A DNA stretch of 6,344 nucleotides from Herminiimonas sp. Lineage in GTDB: Bacteria > Pseudomonadota > Gammaproteobacteria > Burkholderiales > Burkholderiaceae. The translations under genes and the position numbers were made by a program. This document shows positions 1 to 4,191 of the stretch, one piece after another (the stretch's first letter is position 1; every line of letters begins with the position of its first letter). The stretch spans positions 1-6,344 of the forward strand of contig JACMQD010000007.1 of the NCBI GenBank assembly GCA_014377155.1, written 5' to 3'. The notes beneath the pieces are model-generated. The model was not told where the DNA came from and searched no databases. It was given only the letters and a program-made list of their open reading frames with translations.

Positions 1-217
1 ATTGCACGCCTTCCCATCCCATCACGCCGGCGATCTCGCGACCCATGTAGCGCTTGCCGATGCCATCCGGGCTGGGTACGATGCGGTCGTAGCGCGTATC
101 GGCGGACGCCGCCTGGGCCACGGCATCGAAACTGGTAGCTGAAAGCAGCGTCAGTGCCGACAGGCAGGCCAGCAGGACGGGAAGCGTACCGTGGGGGTGG
201 CAGGTGTGTTTGGTCAC
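1..217 (-). CDS. Exported SAM-methyltransferase-like protein, N-terminal part (runs off the window)
   Basis: Only the first 72 codons are present. The start is GTG at 217-215, which overlaps the TGA of the upstream Cys-rich gene as GTGA, so translational coupling decides this start. Residues 1-36 form a signal peptide: a short polar His/Lys n-region, a hydrophobic core (TLPVLLACLSALTLLSA) and an AQA cleavage site before ASAD. The mature part reads DRIVPSPDGIGKRYMGREIA followed by GVMGWEGVQ. From memory, the GKRYMGREIA..VMG pattern is typical of periplasmic proteins annotated as class I SAM-dependent methyltransferases. The SAM-binding GxGxG motif would lie beyond the window, so the activity cannot be confirmed here. 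The substrate is unknown. Export and coupling are seen in the sequence; the family call is recall-based. Confidence 0.62.
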   Translation of the reverse strand, partial: MTKHTCHPHGTLPVLLACLSALTLLSATSFDAVAQAASADTRYDRIVPSPDGIGKRYMGREIAGVMGWEGVQ

Positions 218-375
218 TCGGGTTCTGCGTCAGCGGCAGCCTTATCGCCGGCCTTTGATGTATCGAGGGACGGGTAACACATTTTTTCGCCGTCCCATTT
301 CTGGCCACACCAGCATTCGCCATCGGCGTTGATCAGGCAGGTATCGGTGCCACAGCAGCGCGGGTCATTCGTCAT
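214..375 (-). CDS. Small cysteine-rich protein, 53 aa
   Basis: The protein has six Cys in a compact pattern at residues 7, 8, 13, 21, 23 and 33 (CC-x4-C-x7-C-x-C-x9-C) around the motifs DPRCCGTDTC, ECWCGQKWDG and EKMC. It ends in an acidic, Ala-rich tail. There is no signal peptide, so a cytoplasmic location is likely. The paired cysteines suggest metal or Fe-S binding or a redox role, but this is inference. The ATG at 375-373 is preferred over longer readings because AGGA lies about 7 bases upstream and the conserved-looking part starts exactly there. The reading frame stays open upstream to about 564, but that extension is not protein-like. The stop overlaps the GTG start of the methyltransferase-like gene by 4 bp, so the two form a small operon. 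Similar short proteins are common as hypothetical proteins in beta- and gammaproteobacteria (recall). Confidence 0.78.
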   Translation of the reverse strand: MTNDPRCCGTDTCLINADGECWCGQKWDGEKMCYPSLDTSKAGDKAAADAEPE

Positions 376-454
376 AAGGAATCCTGTTATCAGTTGAGTG
401 CCTGGAGAGATCTGGATGCGGCTGCAAGCAAACCAAGGCGCCTCACTGTAACAA

Positions 455-467
455 GGTTTCGGAAACC
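455..467. repeat. Perfect 6-1-6 palindrome, possible operator
   Basis: GGTTTC-G-GAAACC is a perfect inverted repeat about 80 bases upstream of the ATG of the Cys-rich gene. The size and symmetry fit a dimeric regulator site, but there is no second copy in the window and no regulator gene nearby. Chance is possible. Confidence 0.25.
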
Positions 468-744
468 ACGACCAGGACGTGATTGCCTTGGCCCGTTGCC
501 GCGCGCCTTCGGACGGCACGGCAGCGCCGGGCACCGATGGTTTGTAACAGCATCGGTCGAGCAACTCACGTGCAGCTTGCAGGCGGATGTCCCTGATAGC
601 GCCCCCTAGTCCTCGGACCAGCCAAGCTTTTGCCTATCAAATTTATGCATTGGCAGGACAAATCCGTGCAGCTTGATGGCGGGTACCAACGTTGTCCCAA
701 AATGCGACTTGCCCTCGCTAACGTGACAGAACCCGAATGTCTGT

Positions 745-765
745 CTCCGGTTTTGACTGCTCTCC
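745..765 (+). repeat. 21-bp inverted repeat, left copy
   Basis: Bases 745-765 match the reverse complement of 3989-4009 exactly, and 741-765 against 3989-4013 match at 24 of 25. The core is CCGGTTTTGACTGCTCTC. Both copies lie in gene-free DNA. The left copy is directly next to a small hairpin at 725-745. The pair brackets the binding protein, IS66 and ankyrin-like genes. An exact 21-mer is very unlikely by chance in 6 kb, so this is either a dispersed repeat family or the ends of an old rearrangement. Confidence 0.75.
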
Positions 766-794
766 ACTGCGTCAATCTGAACATCGATTCGCCC

Positions 795-839
795 GATCAG
801 ACCGACCATCGGCACATACTTTCGTATGCTGGTCCGATC
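795..839 (-). ncRNA. Candidate structured RNA element (GNRA-capped compound stem-loop)
   Basis: Read on the minus strand, GATCGGACC pairs with GGTCTGATC over 9 bp with a single G-U wobble. Inside it CATAC-GAAA-GTATG forms a 5-bp stem with a GAAA tetraloop of the GNRA class. A short CCGA/TCGG pairing is an alternative on the 3' side. The wobble and the GNRA loop occur only on the minus-strand transcript; on the plus strand they become an A-C mismatch and a TTTC loop, which favours a minus-strand RNA. No known RNA family is recognised, and there is no clear promoter or terminator. It may equally be a relic of a dispersed repeat. Confidence 0.25.
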
Positions 840-1004
840 AGATATTGCACCGTAATCTCCCACGAAATGGGCATATTCGCGTCTGCCCATCGAATTTCAC
901 CAGAACGTTCGTGATTCGAGCGGATGGCGAGTTGGCAAACGGGTTCTGCAAGCCGCTCTAAAAGACGCAAGTGTTGATTTCTAAAAGAAGGCATTTGATT
1001 CGTT

Positions 1005-2135
1005 ATGCAAAAAAATATCTGGCGCTGCATTAGTGCACTGTTCTTCCTCACCTTGGCACAAGGTACATTTGCGCAGGAAATTGTGATCGGCCAAGCTGCG
1101 CCGCTAACCGGCGTGTTGGCAGATACCGGGAAAGACATGGTGTTGGGCGGAAAAATATACTTCGATTACATCAATAGTCAGGGCGGCATCCACGGCCACA
1201 AAATCCGACATGTCGTGTTGGATGATGGCTACGTAATCGACAATACACTCGCGGCGACCAAACAGTTGATTGCGCAAGAGCACGCCGTCGCCTTATTTGG
1301 CTATGCCGGGACTGGCAACATCCTGCGCCTGCTGGACGACAAGGTGCTATCGGATGCGAAGATCGCATTGGTCGGTCCGTACACGGGAGGCGAGCCATTG
1401 CGCAATCCCTATAACCCGAATATCTTTCATATCCGCGCTGGATATGGTGATGAGACGGCCGCAATGGTCAAGCAACTGACCATCAGTGGCGTCACGCGAG
1501 TAGGTGTGATGTATCAGGATGATGCGTTCGGAAAGGCCGGCTTGAAAGGCGTGGTCGATGCCCTCGCAATCGAACGGCTCAAGCCGGTGGCGACCGCCGG
1601 CTACGTCAAAAATACAGACGACGTCGCCGCAGCAGTATCGACCATCGCCGCCTCAGATCCGCAGGCGATCATCCTGATTTCCGTCAACAAATCCTCTGCG
1701 GCCTTCATCAAGCAATATCGCGCACTGAAAAAAAGTGGAATCATTTTCAACATCTCGGTGGTCAATCCTGCGGTGCTGGCTAAGCTAGTGGATGGCCCCC
1801 AGCTGCGCGGCGTGCGCATCACGCAAGTTGTGCCCGATCCCGTCTCGGGCGTGCTTCCTGTTGCCAAGGAATACCAGAAAATACTTCAGCGTTTCGGCAA
1901 CGGTGCAGCACCGTCTTACACCAGCTTTGAAGAATTTCTAGCTGCCAAAGTATTGGTGGAAGGTCTCAAGCGGGCAAAAAATCCTATGACCAGAACCAGT
2001 GTCATCGACGCCCTGGAGTCGCTCGATTCGTTGGACCTGGGTGGATTCACCATTCGGTTCGGTGCCAAAAATCGTATCGGATCATCTTATGTCGACACGA
2101 TGGTGATTAACAAGGATGGCAAGATGTTGCGATAA
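1005..2135 (+). CDS. Orphan periplasmic binding protein, branched-chain amino acid (LivJ) type
   Basis: This 376-residue protein has the length and layout of a Peripla_BP_6 type I solute-binding protein of ABC transporters. Residues 1-23 are a signal peptide with a likely cut after GTFA. Recognisable family motifs follow: GQAAPLTG (29-36), FGYAGTGN (98-105), GPYTGGE (124-130), HIRAGYGDE (142-150) and MYQDDAFGKAG (169-179). The C-terminal lobe ends in a typical short GKMLR tail. The protein would bind a small ligand, such as an amino acid or another carboxylate, in the periplasm; the ligand cannot be read from the sequence. The start is ATG at 1005, with AGAAGG at 986-991, about 13 bases away and so rather far. 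No permease or ATPase gene is adjacent. It therefore either serves a transporter encoded elsewhere or acts as a ligand sensor. An IS66 remnant starts about 37 bp after its stop. Confidence 0.9.
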   Translation: MQKNIWRCISALFFLTLAQGTFAQEIVIGQAAPLTGVLADTGKDMVLGGKIYFDYINSQGGIHGHKIRHVVLDDGYVIDNTLAATKQLIAQEHAVALFGYAGTGNILRLLDDKVLSDAKIALVGPYTGGEPLRNPYNPNIFHIRAGYGDETAAMVKQLTISGVTRVGVMYQDDAFGKAGLKGVVDALAIERLKPVATAGYVKNTDDVAAAVSTIAASDPQAIILISVNKSSAAFIKQYRALKKSGIIFNISVVNPAVLAKLVDGPQLRGVRITQVVPDPVSGVLPVAKEYQKILQRFGNGAAPSYTSFEEFLAAKVLVEGLKRAKNPMTRTSVIDALESLDSLDLGGFTIRFGAKNRIGSSYVDTMVINKDGKMLR

Positions 2136-2172
2136 CCGATTGGCCTTGTTTGTGCGTTGTCGCCGCTGAGAT

Positions 2173-2183
2173 GTAACCGATCA
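2173..2183 (+). repeat. Probable IS66 terminal inverted repeat, left edge
   Basis: GTAACCGATCA matches the right edge in inverted orientation at 9 of 11 positions and departs from the IS66 consensus start GTAAGCG by one base. It overlaps the stop codon of the leftward tnpC fragment, which is closer than usual, so this edge is less certain than the right one. Confidence 0.4.
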
Positions 2184-2449
2184 TCTGCCGACGTGCATAC
2201 GCCGCCCTGCAAGATCATGCAAGTCGCACCACAACGAGTTGGCGGCAAACATCTGCTTCCAGATGCGCGGAGTGAGCTGATGGACCAATGACGCCGGGTG
2301 CTGACCGATACGCTGCAAGACGTCAACGAAGTAGTCATACGGATTGATGTCGTGCAGCCGGCAGGTGGCCAGAAGGCTTTGCACGATACCGACATGCTTG
2401 GCACCCAGCTCCGCCCAGCTGAACAACCATGCCTTCCGGCTATGCAAAT
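2181..2449 (-). pseudogene. IS66 transposase (TnpC) C-terminal fragment, leftward
   Basis: Reading leftward from about 2449, the frame gives KYLHSRKAWLFSWAELGAKH, then VGIVQSLLATCRLHDINPYD, YFVDVLQRIGQHPAS, VHQLTPRIWKQMFA and a stop at 2183-2181. This is the C-terminal domain of IS66 transposases of the subgroup ending in VDVLQRV..HPAS..HELTPR.WK. It is about 85-90 residues of a protein normally about 500 long. The catalytic core and N-terminus are missing, and no start codon with a ribosome site exists, so it is a dead fragment. Its 5' edge lies inside the palindromic junction with the rightward fragment. Confidence 0.85.
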
Positions 2450-2472
2450 ATTTACATGGCCTGAAGGCATGG
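2427..2472. repeat. 46-bp near-palindrome at the junction of two inverted tnpC fragments
   Basis: The two 23-base halves are reverse complements at 20 of 23 positions and meet at AAAT|ATTT with no spacer. The outer arms CCATGCCTTC/GAAGGCATGG are perfect. The palindrome exists because both strands code for the same transposase motif, CKYLH(S/G)(R/L)KAWL, before the two sequences diverge. The arms would form a strong cruciform or RNA hairpin. Confidence 0.85.
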
Positions 2473-2667
2473 CTGTGTAGTGATACCGCGGCAGGTGCCC
2501 ATGCCAGTGCCGTGATCTATTCGCTGGTACAATCGGCCAAGGCCAACGGCCTCGAACCTTATCTCTGGCTGCGACGCGTCCTGCGGGACTTGCCTTCGCC
2601 TAAAACCGTGGAGGAGGTGGAGGCGCTTTTTCCGTGGAATTTGCATGGGACGGATTTAACCAGCTGA
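2450..2667 (+). pseudogene. IS66 transposase (TnpC) C-terminal fragment, rightward
   Basis: From about 2450 the plus frame gives LHGLKAWLCSDTAAGAHASA, then VIYSLVQSAKANGLEPYLWL, RRVLRDLPSPKTVEEVEALF and PWNLHGTDLTS, with a stop at 2665-2667. SDT..GA.ASA..YSLV..AKANG.EPY.WL...L..LP is the standard C-terminal end of the other large IS66 TnpC subgroup. About 70 residues remain. It clearly differs in sequence from the leftward fragment beyond the shared KAWL motif, so the two come from different elements. The stop lies about 40 bp before the putative IS end at 2706, a normal distance. The frame stays open upstream to about 2344, but that part is antisense to the other fragment. Confidence 0.85.
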
Positions 2668-2695
2668 CGCAGATTTCGAATAGGCTGCTGTTTAT

Positions 2696-2706
2696 TGAGC
2701 GCTTAC
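2696..2706 (-). repeat. IS66 terminal inverted repeat, right edge
   Basis: On the minus strand this reads GTAAGCGCTCA, with the GTAAGCG start usual for IS66 ends. It supplies the TAA (2705-2703) that closes the reading frame of the disrupted ankyrin-like gene to its right, so it marks the exact point of interruption. Confidence 0.6.
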
Positions 2707-2783
2707 ACAACGCCAACGCGTTCTAGCATCTGCTGGACACCCTGACGGATTACGGAAATCGCCACGTCGAGCGGTGTTTGGTA
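2703..2783 (-). pseudogene. In-frame ankyrin-like continuation after the stop of the exported protein gene
   Basis: Directly after the TAA at 2786-2784, and in the same frame, the minus strand reads YQTPLDVAISVIRQGVQQML, then ERVGVV and a TAA at 2705-2703. TPLDVAI followed by a second helix (VQQMLERVGV) is a textbook ankyrin helix pair. It follows the preceding AGFPVNEK, which is the ankyrin finger (AGADVNxK). Against the consensus, the finger between VNEK and TPL is about two residues short as well as carrying the stop. The sequence therefore looks like the decayed 3' part of one gene, cut off by the IS66 end at 2706. Stop readthrough is possible but has no specific support. Confidence 0.72.
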
Positions 2784-3791
2784 TTACTTCTCGTTGACGG
2801 GGAACCCGGCCTTCAGCGCGGCCTCGATCACGACGGCAGGGCTACGCCGCACCAAAATTTCCAGCAGCGGCGCACCGGTCTTGTAAGTGCAGCGCGTATC
2901 CACCCGTCCCATTAACGCTACCATTGCTGCGCTGATGTCTTGGTCAGGAGTGTTGAAATCGGTCACACGCCCGTTGTTCTTGGGCGACGGCAGATCCAGC
3001 AGCTGGTTTAGCGCCTGGCACATAGATTCAACGCTGCCGCCATTCGCCAGCAGTTGTTTGGCCTGCTGCAGTAACTCCTTCCGCTCCCCCGCAGGGGTGA
3101 CCACAGTTTCCCCCATGGCGGGCAGCGACTTTAATTCCTCTTCCAGCTTGGCGGCCCACAGCGGCACCATCTTGGTCGTGCGGCAATGTCCACCGCACAA
3201 AAACAGTTTAACTGGCGACAGCAGCTCAGTATGTATCTCGTGGAAATCGGCACCGGACAACCAATACTGCTTCGCCTTGCCGTTGTCATAGACACTGACC
3301 ACGGCACGCGCCACCTCTGCTGAGCCAGCGATGCTTTCTGTCATCTGGAACGAGGCAACGCGCGTCGGACCATCACGGCGCGCATATTGGCGGATGATCT
3401 TGCGCGCCGCGCTGGCATCCACTGCGCGCATATCAACGGATGAGTAGTCGCGGTCGCGCAGCAGCCATGCGTGCTCGCCTTCGATGAACAGGCCGTAGCG
3501 TTTGCCTAGGTCGTGTTGCACGAATACCGCTTGATCCAGCCGAGTGAGCGGCACCTGCTGCAGGAAATAGCGTATCTGCCAGCCGAGTTTGTCGATTGTT
3601 TTGTATAGATTGAAGGTATCGTTCCAGCCGCGCCGGATCGGCGGAGCTTCTGCCCGCTGAGCGGCAAACGTGAGATCCCAGTCGGCTGGGACATCCATTG
3701 CCTGGGCTGTAGCGGCCAAGCATCCCACAGCCGCCAGCAGCCAAATTATCCAAACGCGCTTGCTGGTCAGTCTATTGATAGTTGTTGGCAT
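2784..3791 (-). CDS. Exported protein of unknown function with ankyrin-like C-terminus, probably truncated
   Basis: I do not recognise a named family for the main part. The start chosen is ATG at 3791-3789 (335 residues), because GAGAGAA sits just upstream; an ATG six codons earlier (3809) lacks a ribosome site. Residues 1-31 are a signal peptide (NRLTSKR, then VWIIWLLAAVGCLAATAQA) with a likely AQA cut. The AVGC at 21-24 is only a poor lipobox. The mature part has a mixed alpha/beta-looking region, a CGGHC pair at 199-203 that could form a disulfide or bind metal, and a charged helical stretch at about 212-250. Residues 305-335 (GAPLLEILVRRSP, then AVVIEAALKAGFPVNEK) match an ankyrin repeat. 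The frame continues as ankyrin past the TAA to the IS66 end, so the intact ancestor was longer. It stands alone, with a possible promoter at 3878-3905. A periplasmic protein-binding role is inferred only from the ankyrin match. Confidence 0.7.
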   Translation of the reverse strand: MPTTINRLTSKRVWIIWLLAAVGCLAATAQAMDVPADWDLTFAAQRAEAPPIRRGWNDTFNLYKTIDKLGWQIRYFLQQVPLTRLDQAVFVQHDLGKRYGLFIEGEHAWLLRDRDYSSVDMRAVDASAARKIIRQYARRDGPTRVASFQMTESIAGSAEVARAVVSVYDNGKAKQYWLSGADFHEIHTELLSPVKLFLCGGHCRTTKMVPLWAAKLEEELKSLPAMGETVVTPAGERKELLQQAKQLLANGGSVESMCQALNQLLDLPSPKNNGRVTDFNTPDQDISAAMVALMGRVDTRCTYKTGAPLLEILVRRSPAVVIEAALKAGFPVNEK

Positions 3792-3877
3792 GATTTCTCT
3801 CGTTATCATGAATTGTGCTCAATTGCATATGAAGAACTTCCGCGGCTGTGCGCGAAACTAAATTTGTTCCATTTGCG

Positions 3878-3905
3878 ATAGTAAAAATGTTACTTCGCGC
3901 GTAAA
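3878..3905 (-). promoter_or_regulatory. Candidate sigma-70 promoter of the exported protein gene
   Basis: On the minus strand TTTACG (3905-3900) and TACTAT (3883-3878) are 16 bases apart. Each matches the consensus at 4 of 6, and the DNA around them is AT-rich. A start site near 3871 would leave a leader of about 80 bases to the ATG at 3791. The -10 lies inside one of two TACTATCG direct repeats. This is a weak motif match only. Confidence 0.3.
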
Positions 3906-3988
3906 CGGGCTTCGATAGTATTTTTGGGAGGGCCGCTTTCCAAACTTTCCATTTTTAAAATTCTTAAAATCAAGTAGTTAAAGCCTTA

Positions 3989-4009
3989 GGAGAGCAGTCA
4001 AAACCGGAG
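3989..4009 (-). repeat. 21-bp inverted repeat, right copy
   Basis: This is the exact reverse complement of 745-765; similarity continues to 4013 with one mismatch. It lies in gene-free DNA between the exported protein gene and the end of the F-box gene. Confidence 0.75.
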
Positions 4010-4122
4010 GCAGCACTAGCAAACGGTCTGCAGGGAACGTTTCTTTTTTCCTCTGGATAGAATCGGGGAGGTTCAGACATTTTGCGTCCAGCATCTAGCA
4101 CCCCGAGCTGAACCTGAGCAAG

Positions 4123-4146
4123 CATGGCGCGAAAATCTGCGCCATG
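4123..4146 (-). terminator. Hairpin downstream of the F-box/solenoid gene, possible terminator
   Basis: CATGGCGC and GCGCCATG form a perfect 8-bp GC-rich stem around an 8-base loop, 46-69 bases after the stop of the minus-strand F-box gene. No T-tract follows on either strand, so it is at best an imperfect intrinsic terminator or an mRNA 3'-end stabiliser. Confidence 0.35.
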
Positions 4147-4191
4147 TCCTGTTATGCGCAATGGCATTTGTTGTCGCTTCGCTCCCCTGGG

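Larger units (their letters stand above)
376..1004. other. Gene-free region of about 630 bp with hairpins and a dispersed-repeat copy
   Basis: I find no convincing gene here. Several frames stay open for 60-110 codons, but they overlap one another on both strands, have low-complexity or shifting composition, and lack good ribosome binding sites. The region must hold the promoter of the Cys-rich/methyltransferase operon (leftward) and that of the binding protein gene (rightward). A weak candidate for the latter is TTGGCA at 932-937 with a poor -10 (CTCTAA) about 18 bases on. Structure concentrates between 725 and 845: a 6-bp hairpin (GACAGA/TCTGTC, 725-745), one copy of a 21-bp sequence repeated inverted at 3989-4009, and a compound stem-loop at 795-839. 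The stretch may be a decayed mobile sequence or a structured RNA. Confidence 0.5.
2173..2706. mobile_element. IS66-family remnant built from two inverted transposase 3' ends
   Basis: The segment holds the C-terminal coding ends of two distinct IS66 transposases (TnpC), pointing outward in opposite directions, and nothing else of an IS66 element: no tnpA, no tnpB and no catalytic DDE core. The outer edges carry related terminal sequences, GTAACCGATCA at 2173-2183 and, inverted, GTAAGCGCTCA at 2696-2706, which match at 9 of 11. GTAAGCG is the usual IS66 terminus (recall). The 8 bases outside each end differ (GCTGAGAT versus ACAACGCC), so no target-site duplication is visible. That fits two separate insertions that recombined and lost everything between. 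The remnant cannot move by itself. Confidence 0.75.
3792..4191. other. AT-rich intergenic region, about 400 bp
   Basis: There is no convincing gene. The 65-codon open frame on the minus strand at 3970-4167 shows no family features. The part next to 3791 is AT-rich and holds a candidate promoter for the exported protein gene and two copies of TACTATCG (minus strand) 37 bp apart, at 3876-3883 and 3913-3920. Bases 3989-4013 carry the inverted copy of the 741-765 repeat. An 8-bp hairpin at 4123-4146 lies downstream of the F-box gene. Confidence 0.5.

Noticed and set aside
606..1138. Overlapping minus-strand open frames (94 and 113 codons) in and beyond the gene-free stretch
   Set aside because: They overlap open frames on the other strand, have no ribosome sites or recognisable motifs, and the longer one runs into the binding protein gene antisense.
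2133..2181. TAACCGAT at 2133-2140 and 2174-2181 as an 8-bp IS66 target duplication
   Set aside because: The copies are only 41 bp apart on the same side of the remnant, and one lies inside the putative terminal repeat, so they do not flank an element.
2707..2783. Protein-like plus-strand reading (LLDTLTDYGNRHVERC)
   Set aside because: It is antisense to the ankyrin helix pair read on the minus strand, which fits a known fold and continues the neighbouring gene in frame.
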